Assembly: GCA_034770075.1 (NCBI GenBank)
Contig: CM068384.1
Span: forward strand, 90,918,720-90,982,719
DNA: 64,000 nt
Source of the DNA: Aralia elata
Lineage: Eukaryota > Streptophyta > Magnoliopsida > Apiales > Araliaceae
Reading direction: 5' to 3'
The notes below the pieces were generated by a model. The model searched no databases. It was not told where the DNA came from and saw nothing but the letters and a program-made list of their open reading frames with translations. This document shows, piece by piece, positions 34,699-46,235 of this stretch. The position numbers and the translations under genes are program-made. Numbering within the stretch: position 1 is the stretch's first letter; the number at the start of each line of letters is the position of its first letter.

Positions 34699-34929
34699 GG
34701 TCTCCATAATTGGTTTTGTATGATGTTATTTATTTTTCACTTTTTTTTGCTAAATTTATTTTTCACTTTCATTAGGGAAAAGAAACATTATTTATGATCA
34801 TTTTGATATATTCTCTTCCTTTTTTTTCCGCAAGTAATTTTCGTGTACTTTTTCATACACTTGTTTAAAGCTTGAAAAACCCTAGCTAATTGGTATAAAA
34901 TTTAATAACGCTATTTGTAATTGTAGTAT

Positions 34930-34968
<39 letters not shown>

Positions 34969-36161
34969 CTATTTTTACATGGTGAATGTGCCTAGCTTTC
35001 ATGCTTAATCTTTGCTTAAGTTGAGGTACGTGCTTAATTTTTTTCAGCTTATTTTCATGCTAAGGTACATTAAAATAATTCATTTGATATTTTAAATAGT
35101 ACTCCCTCCGTCCCAAATTAATTGCTTTTTTAGAACTTTTTTAAGTCAAATTGACTATTTTTAAAATTAATAATTAAGCATATATAAATATATTTCTAAA
35201 ATTATAAAAATTGAAATTAGTAATAAATTGTATATACTTTCTTTTGGTTATAATCTCTTCACCTATATTTTAACAAAAATAATAAAAAGATTAGTTTTAA
35301 AAAAAGTCAATTTGACTTAAAATGGTCAAAATTGAGCAATTAATTTGGGACGGAGGGAGTAACATATATGTTGATTAAAATTCGGATTTTATTAATATTA
35401 ATAAGTTTATTATACATTTGTTCTGTCATTAAATTCAGAGAAGAAGAGTGGTTGTGACGGCACGACACGACACATCCACCGGATGAGGAAATTAGGCTTT
35501 ACTTCTACAGTTAATTAAAGCATTAAACTATAGGGTTAGTTATGGTATGATAAAACTTTTAATAATATTATATATTATTTTGAATATTATAAATTAAAGG
35601 ATTACACAAATTAAAAGGGTTGACTTTTGGAACCAAGTATTATATAATAACTCTTTAAAAAAAATTAACCTCTTACTTCAATTTAAATGTTGTTATTAAA
35701 TATATGAAGATCATCTTGCGATAAAATATTATGACTTTTATTACAACCAGATACAATGCCACATTATATAAATAAGTAAAAATACAAGGATAATTTATTG
35801 AGTCTTGCTATGTATTGCAATAAATTTATATAATTACGAAACTTATCAATACATGTGATTGGTAAGAATTATAGGAGAGTTCCACTTATTATACATCTCT
35901 CTAAAAATAATTATTGCTAATAATACTTACTCACGTAATTGACAATTAAAAAGTTGTCATATACATTCACAATATATATTATTTTCCTAATTTTTTTTAT
36001 GTGTTTACTCGCAACAAAATTCATAATATTTTACAGCAAGAGATATATCATTTCCCTTAAATGAAACCCAACTTTAGTTATTTCTTATTAGGAACATTAT
36101 TTTCATTTTGAAACATCTTACCACTCTTCATTTTGTTCTTTAAACAAGGACACTCATATTT
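34699..36161. other. Spacer between the CLE gene and the second Copia element
   Basis: AT-rich with no gene. It contains the likely 3' UTR of the former CLE gene, a (TA)n microsatellite (~34932-34964) and a Stowaway MITE (35102-35359). Confidence 0.6.
35102..35359. mobile_element. Stowaway-type MITE (258 bp)
   Basis: Perfect inverted ends CTCCCTCCGTCCCAAATTAA flanked by TA duplications (35100-35101 and 35360-35361). AT-rich interior, no ORF. Classic Tc1/mariner-derived Stowaway. Confidence 0.93.
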
Positions 36162-36166
36162 TTATA

Positions 36167-36542
36167 TGTTGAGCATGACATGAATCCTTATTGGATTTGG
36201 ATTTAGGTATTACCTAGAATCCGTTTTAGTTTAGGAAAATTATCTTTGGTAGTTATACTCAATTTAGTATTTCTTATCCTATTTGGTTATGAAATTTTCT
36301 ATGGCTAATAAATATAGGTGTTAGGATTTTGGAGAAGAGATATTGATCAGATTCATTCAGAAACATTCTAATAATTCTTATAGTTCTCTCTCTTTATCTT
36401 GTACTCTTCAGATATTTATTTAGTGGATTTCTTCTGTCTTCTCCGTGGTTTTTTCCCGATTTAGGTTTATACATAAAATCTTGTGTTATTATCTTTATCT
36501 TTCTGCGTTGATTTATTGTGTTTGTCATAGTTTGTCATAACA
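36167..36542 (+). repeat. 5' LTR of second Copia
   Basis: Starts TGTTGAGCATGACATG and ends TTTGTCATAACA. Contains ATAAATATAGG (~36308) as a possible TATA region. Confidence 0.85.
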
Positions 36543-36580
36543 AACTAGTATCAAGAGCCTGATTATTATCGATCCATACT

Positions 36581-37460
36581 ATGGCGTTGAGTTCGACTTT
36601 ATCAACAAAATTTGATATTGACAAATTCGATGGGAATATTAGTTTCAATCTTTGGCAGGTTCGGATGAAGGTTGTTCTTACTCAGCAAGGCTTGAAGAAA
36701 ACCATTGTAGGGAAGCCAGTGAAGCCTGTAGATATGTCTGATATGGATTGGGAGACGAAGAAAGCTAGCGAGATATCTGAGTCAGATTGGAAAACTATGG
36801 ATGATAAAACACTTTCGACAATTCAGTTGTGCCTTTTGAATGATGTGTTGCAAGAGGTGTTAGCGAAAACTACAGTTGTTGATTTGTAGAAGAAATTAGA
36901 GTATCTCTATTTGATGAAGTCCTTCACCAATAGATTGAGACTTAAACAGTGTCTTTACACCTTGCATATGTCAGAAGGTACTCAAATCTCATATCACTAA
37001 ATTTAATTCAATTGTAACTGAGTTGCAGAATATTGATGTTAAGATTGATGATGAAAATCAAGTCCTATTGTAGTTAGTCTCATTACCTCTTTCATATAAG
37101 CACTTTAGAGACACTATGATCTATGGTAGAGATACTATCTCAATTGAGGATGTTAAGACGAATCTTATGAGTAAACAAAAACTAGATTCTGAGATGACTT
37201 TTGAGAAAAGTGATGATCAAGGTGTTGGATTGTTTGCAAAGGGGAGGTTAGTTGAGAGAAGTTCAAAAAGTGGCAGTACACATAGATCAAAATCTCGGAA
37301 TAAGAATTTAAGATATAACTACTGTCATGCAAAGGGACATGTAAAGCGTAATTGTCCGAAGTTAAAAAATAAAGAACAGAGAGGAGACATAGTCAGATTA
37401 ATAGTGAACAGAATGTGTAGAACCAGTAAAATCAGGGGCAAGAAAGCCTACTCAGGCTAG
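36581..37460 (+). pseudogene. Copia gag remnant
   Basis: ORF 36581-36889 opens MALSSTLSTKFDIDKFDG and carries the UBN2-type gag start (FNLWQVRMKVVL), then a TAG. The second part, 37116-37460, ends in a defective zinc knuckle: the first Cys is replaced by Tyr (YNYCHAKGHVKRNC). Frame changes separate the parts. Confidence 0.75.
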
Positions 37461-37499
37461 CACTGCTGAGGATAGTGATGATCTTCTATTAGTAGCCGA

Positions 37500-37929
37500 T
37501 GACAGAGAAAGACTTAGCGGTGATTGGATTTTGGATTCTGGGTGTTCTTATCATATATGTCCTACTCGTGATTGGTTCTCCACATATGAACCATTTGATG
37601 GTGGAATTGTTTTGATGGAAAATAATTCTAAATGTAAAGTAATTGACATTGGTACAATTAAAATTAAGATGCATGATGGCATAATCAGGACATTGTCAGA
37701 TGTTAGACATATTCCAGGTTTGAAGAAGAATCTCATATCTTTGGGTACACTAGATGAAAACAGATATAAGTACACAGCTGAAGATGGAGTTATGAAGATT
37801 AGTAGAGGCTCTCTTGTGCTGATGAAAGGAATCAAGGTCAACACTTTATATAAGTTAGAGGGTTCTACAACTACAGATTCAGATGCAATTTATTTTTCAA
37901 TTACTGCAGATGGCACCACCAGGTTGTGA
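37500..37929 (+). pseudogene. Copia protease region
   Basis: ORF 37531-37929 begins MDSGCSYHICPTRDWF, where the protease active site D-S-G is visible, and continues through the typical LSDVRHIPGLKKNLISLG segment. It ends at a TGA just before the pre-integrase motif. Confidence 0.8.
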
Positions 37930-38850
37930 CATATGAGGTTAGACCATATGAGTAAAAGAAGCATGGATGCTTTGAGTAAAAGAGGTCTTTTATCTGGATA
38001 GAAAATAGGAAAGTTGGACTTCTGTGAGCATTGTGTCTTGGGGAAGCAGAAACGAGTTAGTTTCAAGACTGCAGTTCATAGAACAAAGGGGACTTTGGAC
38101 TATATTCATTCAGACCTTTGGGGTCCTTCACGGGTTCCTTTCAAAGGTATCAGTGCACATTATCTACTAACCTTCATTAATGATTACTCCAGGAAGGTTT
38201 GGGTCTACTTCTTGAAATATAAGAATGACGTTTTTGTGACTTTCAAACAGTGGAAGACTTTGATTGAGAAGCAGACATGAAAGCAAATTAAGAGGTTTAG
38301 ATCAGATAATGGTCTTGAGTTTTGTAAGACTGAGTTCAATGAGTTCTGCAAGAATAAAGGAATTGTTAGATATCGTACAGTTGTGAAGATATCATAGCAG
38401 AATGAAGTTGCAGAATGGATGAACAGAACCTTGATAGAGAATGCCAGGTGTATGTTGTTAAATGCAGGTTTGGGCAAGAAATTTTAGGCAGAAGCAGTGA
38501 ACACAGCTTCTTTCTTGGTGAATCGTTCTCCTTGCACAACTATAGAATGTAAGATCCCTGAAGAGGTTTGGTTAAGTAATCTTGTAGATTATTCATTTCT
38601 TAGGGTGTTTGGTTGTCCTACATATACACATGTGAATGAGGGAAAACTCAAACCTAGAGCCAAAAAATGCATCTTTCTTGGTTATAATTCTGGTGTGAAA
38701 GGTTATAGACTTTGGTGTGCTGATCAGAAGTCAGCAAAGGTCATTATTAGCAAAGATGTTACTTTTGATGAGTCCGCTATGCTTCATAAGAACAAGAAAT
38801 TCTCTGTTCTTTGTATTGATAGTTTTGATAGTGTTGGTTAGAAGGTGGAG
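37930..38850 (+). pseudogene. Copia integrase (broken by stops)
   Basis: Pre-integrase zinc-binding section and core: HSDLWGPS (first Asp), FRSDNGLEF (second Asp) and the Glu region are all recognisable between 38014 and 38480. Stops at 38001, 38278, 38397 and 38487 interrupt. ORF 38497-38841 holds the C-terminal part (RVFGCPTYTHV, KKCIFLGYNSGVKGYRLW). Confidence 0.8.
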
Positions 38851-39065
38851 CTTGAAGTAACTTCTCCTCAGTTTCAGAAATCACAGCAGGGTTCAAATCA
38901 TGTGCCTACTACTACTACTACTATTGTAGATGAGAATATAATTCATAGGAGGAACATGTGAATAATCAGTATAGTCTCACTAGAGACAGGGCAAAGAGAA
39001 CAGTGCAACCACCACAGAGATATAGGTATTCAGATTATGTTGCTTATGCCTTATCAGTTGTCGAG

Positions 39066-39539
39066 TAAGGACTTTTTCAACAAGCAAATGTGGCCTTCCT
39101 TTCCTTGAATCTGAAATCCCTGAGGTTGACGCATATAAATCTTTTCATCAAGTTCACCATACAAGAAAGTTATTTTCACATCGAGTTGTTCCAACTCCAA
39201 ATTATGCATAGCAACCAAACCAAGTAATACTCAAATAGAGTTGTGTTTCACAATTGGTGAAAACACATCATTGAAGTTAATTCCCTCGACTTGATTGAAT
39301 CCCTTAGCTACTAGTCAGCCTTGTACCTAGCGTCTTCAACTTCTAGGATGCCTTCTTTGTTCTTAAATATCCATTTGTAACCCATAATTTTCTTACCTTT
39401 AGGTGGTTTCACAAGCTCCTAAGTCTGCTTTTTCTGAAGAGAATTCATCTCTTCATTCATAACGAACAACCATTTTTCTGAATAATTCGAGGAAACAGCA
39501 TCTTTATAAGTCACAAGGTCACTATACTCAACTGCCTCG
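39066..39539 (-). pseudogene. Inverted segment of Copia reverse transcriptase
   Basis: Within the + strand element this ~474-bp block reads as reverse transcriptase only on the minus strand. Recognisable pieces are EKWLFVMNEEMNSLQKK, IMGYKWIFKNKEG, LVAKGFNQVEGI, LEQLDVKITFLYGELDEKIY and ICLLKKSL. These are exactly the residues missing between the integrase tail (ending VAYALSVVE) on the left and the WYKQFHSFM codons on the right. The borders carry the inverted word TCGAG (39061-39065) and CTCG (39536-39539). Stops are present inside. Confidence 0.85.
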
Positions 39540-39943
39540 TGGTATAAACAATTTCATTCATTTATGGTTAGTATTGAATATAACAGGAGTCAATATGATA
39601 GTTGTGTGTACTTCATAAAACTTCAGGATGACTCATTTATCTATTTGTTGCTTTATGTTGATAATATGTTGATTGCAGCAAAAGATAGTTCAGAGATTGG
39701 TAAACTAAAATCACAGTTGAGCACCGAGTTTGAGATGAAAGATTTAGGGGCTGCTAAGAAGATTCTTGGCATGGAGATTTAGCGAGATCGAAAAATTAAG
39801 AAATTGTACTTATCTCAGAAAGACTATATCACGAAGGTGCTAGATCGTTTTGGCATGAAGGATGTCAAACCAGTAAGTACTCCTCTTGTTGTTCACTTCA
39901 GATTATTAGCTGAATCATCTCCTCAGATAGATGAAGAGGTTAG
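39540..39943 (+). pseudogene. Copia reverse transcriptase, C-terminal half
   Basis: WYKQFHSFM, then ORF 39564-39782. The catalytic motif reads YVDN (39654-39665) instead of YVDD, and FEMKDLGAAKKILGMEI follows. Codons continue past a TAG to VSTPLVVHF and stop where the nested solo LTR begins. Confidence 0.8.
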
Positions 39944-41738
39944 TGAAAGTAGTATGCACACAAGCTAATCATATTTGATATGATGTAGCATATACTTTGT
40001 AATCTTATTCAGTTATAAAGGCATTTTATATTATCTACATAGTGCTGTTATATTAAATATGATAAATCCATAGTTTTGAGCAATGCTTTTAGAATCATGA
40101 TGGTGATCATGCTAATGAGATCTAAATTCTAGATAGCTCACAAACTAAAATCATTCCTAATCGTTGGATTACTAAAAAGGGGATTAGTGAATCCAGATAG
40201 ATTAGTACATATATTGCTTGCTCTTAAGAAGAGGATAATTGATCTCATAATCATTTGTGTGGAGACACTAAAGCAAGTATATAAGTGCTTATTAGAGAAT
40301 AAGTTCACTGAACGTAGCTCACTAAGGAATACCTAATGGAGTTTTACTCACCTGTCAATAGGAATTCCTCTAGTGATAGTAGTACTAGTGATCCTTGGAC
40401 TTGAGATCATCATAATATCTTGTGTATGATGAGTTATACTTTGACATGTCCCTTAAGACCTTTTGGGTATATCAAAGGGTATGATTGGATATAATTAGTT
40501 GTACATGGAGATAGGTGAACGATCAACAAAGAATCTACCTCGTCTAGTAAAAGATGTGAATGTCCTATGTGATTCGATAAATGATAACTCAGTAGTCCTT
40601 GGCCAAGACAGAATGAAATTAGAAAGGAGTTTCTAATTTGCATTATTTAGAGTTGTGCATTTGGGAATCGAAATACATATAATTAAATAAAATAAGGCTT
40701 GACAGTAAATCCATGTCTTATATTTAATTGGGACATTGTATGGTAAAAGGATTGAATTGTACGGTAACTATTTACTGAAAGGTTTTTTTATGATTAATGT
40801 TGAAATCTATATTATCTAGAAAGTCATTGATCGCTAAGGGGGCTTACCCTTATTGTAGAATAAATGTTATTTATTTAAATGAATTAAATAGTTTAATTTA
40901 TTTATTTAAATAAGATTAGAATTGTTCTAATTGATTTATTCACAACCGGTTTAATATGGAGAACCTAAAGGGTCACACCGCAAAAGAAAAATATTTATTT
41001 AAGAAGTAAATGGCATAATTGTAATAATAAGTTAAGTATATTTAATTTAGTCTATGGAGATAGAATAAATTAAATAGCTTAATATTTATTATTTAATATT
41101 TTAGAAATATTAAATATAAATTAATAAGAGGAGTCTTATTATTATTATTACTATTACTATTATTTAATTCCTAATAGGGATTGTGAATTAATTAATAGAA
41201 GTACTCTCTCATGAATTCCTAATTGGATTAGGAGCATAATTAATTAAATAAGTTTAATTATAATAGAAACCCTAATCCTAAATAGTTTAGGAAAGGGTTT
41301 TCCTACATCTATAAATAAGAGAAGTCTTATCATAGATTAGGGTTACACACTCTTGCATAAAAATTGTGGAGAGTACTTACAATTTTTATAGAGATAGAAA
41401 CTAGGATTTTGCTAACACTCATCTTCTTGAATAGATATTATTCCTTGGTGGATCACCTCTAGAGGCCAAACACTTGGGTGGCTAACGTTGATCAAAGGAA
41501 GGAATTTAATCGGTGGAATTCAAGGAGAACACGAAAGAATTGGAGTTGAACTTATACCCGAGGAAGCACGGTTTTACGAGGGTATAATTTTTTAATCTCT
41601 ATCTATTTCGTTTAATTAATAATTGTGCATAAAGAAAGATCATGGTGATGATTTGTATAAAATTTTAAAACTGATTTTATTGCGCTTCCGCTTTATTTAT
41701 GTAATTTGATTGCATGTTCGCGTTATACAAACCTAACA
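39944..41738. mobile_element. Solo LTR nested in the Copia element (1,795 bp)
   Basis: Begins TGAAAGTAGTATG and ends AAACCTAACA (TG...CA), flanked by a perfect 5-bp duplication GTTAG (39939-39943 and 41739-41743). Removing it joins the two halves of the Copia pol region. It contains a TATA-like CTATAAATAAGAG (~41309) but no pol domain. A solo LTR is the footprint of recombination between the two LTRs of a full element. Orientation is probably + from the TATA box. Family not identified. Confidence 0.85.
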
Positions 41739-41743
41739 GTTAG

Positions 41744-42420
41744 GTATATGATGTTCCTTACTCTAGTGCAGTTGGTAGCCTTATGTGTGCTAGCTATGAT
41801 TTGTACTCGTCCAAATATTTCACATGCCATTAGTATGGTAAGTAGATACTTATCACGTCCAGGTAAAATTCATTGGGAAGCCATGAAATGAATTTTAAGA
41901 TACTTGCGAGGTACCTCCGATGTTAGTTTAGAGTTTGGAAGAAATGGCGATACTCTTATAAGGTATTTTGATTCAGACTATGCTGATAATCTTGATAGGA
42001 GGAGGTCGTTGACTGGTTATATATTTACCCTTGAAGGTTGTGCAATTAGTTGGAGAGCTACTTTACAGCATACGGTTGCTCTCTCTACTACAGAGGCAGA
42101 GTATATGACTATTACAGAGACTGTTAAGGAAGCTATTTGGTTGCGAGACTTGTTTGGAGAGATCGACATGGATCATGGAGTTACTGTTGTCTATTGTGAT
42201 AGTCAGAGTGTTATACACTTGACTAAGGATCAGATGTATCATGAGAGGATGAAGCATATTAATGTCAGGTATCATTTTGTTTGAGACATTGTTGAAGATG
42301 GTAACATTAAGATCTTGAAGATTGATACTACAGACAATCCAGCTGACATGTTAACGAAGCCATTATCAAGTACCAAGTTCGAACATTATTTGTACCTAGT
42401 TAGTGTTCGATGCACTTGAG
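41744..42420 (+). pseudogene. Copia reverse transcriptase tail and RNase H
   Basis: The region resumes after the solo LTR with TRPNISHAISMVSRYLS, then RNase H in ORF 41904-42284: FDSDYADNLDRRRSLTGY, AISWRATLQHTVALSTTEAE and VYCDSQSVIHLTKD. It ends with DNPADMLTKPL, the usual pol terminus. A TGA at 41888 and others interrupt. Confidence 0.85.
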
Positions 42421-42493
42421 TTGTGCATTTGAGAAGAGGAGAAAGTTCGCTGTTTGTGCTATATTTGGAGGATTCAAGTCAATGTAGAGATTT

Positions 42494-42865
42494 ATTGAGT
42501 ATGACATGAATCCTTATTGAATTTGGATTTAGGTATTACTTAGAATTTGTTTTAGTTTAGGAAAATTATCTTTCCTAGTTATACTCAATTTGGTATTTTA
42601 TATCCTATTTGGTTATGGAATTTTCTATGGCCTATAAATATAGGTACTAGGATTTTGGAGAAAAGATATTCAGATTTATTTAGAAACATTTTAATAATTC
42701 TTATAGTTCTCTCTCTTCATCTTGTACTCTTCAGATATTTATTTAGTGGATTTCTTTTGCCTTCTCCGTGATTTTTTCTCGATTTGAGTTTTCACGTAAA
42801 ATCTTGTATTATTGTCTTTATCTTTCTGCGTTGATTTATTGTGTTTGTCATAATTTGTCATAATA
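42494..42865 (+). repeat. 3' LTR of second Copia
   Basis: Starts TATTGAGTATGACATG (the first TG mutated to TA) and ends TTTGTCATAATA. Followed by the duplicated target TTATA. Confidence 0.85.
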
Positions 42866-42870
42866 TTATA

Positions 42871-45440
42871 TACATAAAATTAAAGCTGCAAAAAATAAAA
42901 TAAAACTCTCTTTTGAAAGGAATGGAGAAAATATTTCTTGAGCCATCATGGATAGGTTAGGTTAGTGGATTAAATACTTAAGTTATTGACAATACGCACC
43001 CACATGGTCTTACATATATATTTCAACATAGTGGTTATGATCATTGACTTGAGAAATGTTATTGGCAGCACTACTCGATCTGTTGTGGGATTTTCTTTCT
43101 TCACAACAATAATGGGATATTTTCCCATTAATATAAAGATATTCATGATTCTATATTTCCTTTTATGTATATACATATTACAATTTTTTCTTTCTTTTTC
43201 TGATGATAGAAAGAACTGTTGTTATCTAAACATCCAATTCACTTCATTCTTTGTTATCTAAATATCAGAATACTCCTTTTTTTTCTTCCTTTTTTTCAAA
43301 ATGCCAAGCAAATTAATTTAATCCAGTTATGTACATCTTAATTAATTACACATTATTAGATATAAGAATATATTATATCCGTTCCAATTTATAACATTAT
43401 TATTGACTTTTGAAAGTCAATTTGTAACATTGTCAAACTCAAAATTGAGACGATTCATCAAAAATTATGAAAAAATAAATTTTAGAATGAGTAGTACTTT
43501 TTGAATAGTATTTTTTTTGAAAGCCTCATTTTTTGGAGAATATCATATAATTTCATAATCAAGTATAATATCAAAGAATCAATCAAACCTCACAGAATGA
43601 GGAAGAAATAAACTCACAAACAAGTCTCACATATAGAAGAAATAAATTTCACATAAAGAAAGAAATAAACTCACTCGAAATGAGAATCAAATCTGAGATT
43701 TAAAGATATAAATATCACAATACCTCAATCTTAACGACTAGGCTAAAACCTCTTCGACAGTTTTTGAATAGTTTATAATATTTATCATTGTATTGACTAA
43801 AATTAAAGAAATTAATATCAATTTTAAAATTAAAAATATCTTAAGTTAACTTCAAAAAGTCAATAATAATTAATCTTATAATTTGGAACCAACTAAAGAA
43901 GTATATAATATACGCCTGCCATTGTGATCAATGACAAAATACCATGACTATTTGTTAAAATATTTATCTGTGGAAAAACCTTTTCTCCTTGGAGTTTGAA
44001 TTTTAAATGATTAGGGCTCTTTTTCATTTTATTTTTACATTTGTCAACGTTATGGACGTGTGCTTGAAAGATAAAGAAAGAAAGAGTCAGAGCTTATCGA
44101 CAATATTACATCATCATGCTCTAATTAACTGAATAGTGAATAATAAATACATCGATCTCGGAAAATTAAAAATGCCTCCTAAAAATGGTGAAATTATATT
44201 TCTCAGTAATTAAGATATCACTAGTCCTGTTCAAATGGAAGTTTGCCACTTTTCTAATTTAAAGATTGATACAAAAGTCTATAATTATCAACAAAATATA
44301 TATCTTGCTTAATTACCATTAGGTGATTCTCTATTAACCCATTAGGTTAGTATATAATGGTTAGTTGTTTCTCTTTGCATGTATTATTGAGTTTTCGGTT
44401 GAAAGTTTAACGTACACCAAGAACAATGATCTTTATAAATATCTCAAATTCTTTGTGGTTGAAATTGTCTAGTATAAGTGAAATAGGAGACTAAATAGTG
44501 TTCAAAATTTACAGTATAATTATGAGTCCAATATAACATATGTTACGATAAGCAAAAAAGAAGAAGAAGAAGTTATTATGTCGCAATTAAACATACGAGG
44601 AATTTGGCTAGGTTAGAAAAAAAGAAGCACAAAACTACACGTTCCAATTATATTCTCTCCGTTCCATATATAAAAGAGTCTCATTTATTAATGTTTTTTT
44701 GTCCTGAAAAATTATCCATTTCTTTTGATGGTAATGTTAAATGACACAGTTATTATGTTTGCTATCGTAATTTCATTATTATGCCATCAGTACTAAATCA
44801 AACATGTTATAACTTTAAGGAAAACATGAAACAAAACTCTATGCCTAAATTTTGCAAATTTTTGGAAATATACTATGGAAGTGAGTGAATATTATTTTTT
44901 CCTGCTCCACCTTTTCTTATTAATATAAAAATAAAAACCAAAATATTACATTAATTAAAACATGCTAAAATGTAACAGAATGAAAAGAAAAACAACCTCA
45001 TATTGGGCTTGCCTAGTCCAACAATTTGAAAAGCTAAAAGGGTTCTTTACAGTAATATACAACAATTAGGAAAAAAATTATAAAATTAGTGCATCTACAA
45101 AATAATTATAAAAAGAGTGCAATACAATAACCATGTCAAATTATTCAGTTTCAAATAAATAAGGAAACTGGCACCTCTGAAACTTGATCTACCATCTTTC
45201 TCTCTCCTCTTCTTTCTTTTTCACAGACATCATCAATGGCAATTCAATAGTCTCTCTCTTACTATCAAAATCAAATAGAGTCTCAATTTCAAAAAATGAA
45301 ATCCTAGCTTGAAAATTTAAACCCCAAATCAAAACCGCCACCACCCGAACCCACTATCATGTCCTCCTCCTCCAAAGATGATCGGTTGTTCTTCAAACCC
45401 GAACTGCCACCCAATCCCCGCCCCACCACCACCTCGACCA
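42871..45440. other. AT-rich spacer with MITE-like stretches
   Basis: No gene is supported. ~43376-43900 has Stowaway-like inverted ends (CCGTTCCAATTTATAACATT versus TATAATTTGGAACC) and may be a MITE with an insertion. ~43570-43760 is a common plant-type repeat with CACATATAGAAGAAATAAA phrases. ~44655 has one isolated CTCTCCGTTCC end. Confidence 0.35.
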
Positions 45441-45449
45441 CCACAGCCC

Positions 45450-46235
45450 AACCAAGAGAAATTTTAGTGCAGTTGGTAGCTAAACCTTCATACAAAGGTA
45501 ACAATTTTAGTTTTTGTGGGTAACCATTTAGATATGGAGCTAGCCTCTTAGAGCGAGATTAGAGAGAGAGAGTTTTTAGATGCGACCATTATTGTAGGTG
45601 GCGCCTTGGAGGTAGGAGGTGAAGCCCAGACAAGGGGTGGCGAAGGTTGATTTAGTCCAAAAATCAAAAAGAAAAGAAGAGAAATTTTAGTGCAATTGGT
45701 AGCCAAACCTTTATACAAAGGTAACCATTTTAGTTTTTGTAAGTAATCATTCTGATATAGAACCTCTTAGAGCGAGATTAGACAGAGAGCGAGATTAGAC
45801 AGAGAGCGAGTTTGTAGATGCGGCCGTTGTTGCTTGTGACACCTTGGAGGTAGGAGGTGAAGCCCATACAAGAGGCGACGAAGGTTGATTTAGTTCATAA
45901 ATCAAAAAGAGAAGAAAATAAATTTCAGTGCAGTTGGTAGCCAAACCTTAATACAAAGGTGACCACTTTAGTTTTTGTGGGTAACCATTTTAATATGGAG
46001 CCTCTTAGAGCGAAATTAGAGAGAGAGAGTTTGTAGATGCGGCCATTGTTTTTAGGTGGCACCTTGGAAGTAGGAGGTGAAGCGCAGACAAGGGAGTGAC
46101 GAATGTTGATTTAGTCCAGAAATCAAAAAGAGAAAAAGAGAAATTTAAGTGCAGTCGGTAGCCAAACTTCCATACAAAGGTAACCATTTTAGTTTTTGTA
46201 GGTAACCATTTTGATATGAAGCCTCTTACACTAAT
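45450..46235 (+). repeat. ~225-bp tandem repeat, about 3.5 copies
   Basis: Units start with GAGAAATTTTAGTGCAGTTGG-type sequence near 45455, 45680, 45915 and 46138. Each contains GGTAACCATTTTAGTTTTTG, CCTCTTAGAGCGAGATTAGA, CTTGGAGGTAGGAGGTGAAG and GGTTGATTTAGTCC. Copies are clearly diverged. Upstream (45340-45450) is a Pro-codon-like CCACC-rich segment. Confidence 0.75.

Larger units (their letters stand above)
36167..42865 (+). mobile_element. Second Copia (Tork/Tnt1-like) element with nested solo LTR and internal inversion
   Basis: Full element, 6,699 bp. LTRs 36167-36542 and 42494-42865; target duplication TTATA (36162-36166 and 42866-42870). A primer-site-like AGTATCAAGAGC follows the 5' LTR, and a degraded purine tract (ATGTAGAGATT) precedes the 3' LTR. 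LTRs differ at roughly 30 visible positions (~8 percent), so it is much older than the element in the CLE gene. Gene order gag, protease, integrase, reverse transcriptase, RNase H. All domains are interrupted by stops. Confidence 0.92.

Noticed and set aside
45304..45504. 66-codon minus-strand frame with Gly and Val repeats
   Set aside because: Lies across a C-rich low-complexity segment next to a tandem repeat; no domain seen, though a captured gene fragment cannot be excluded.
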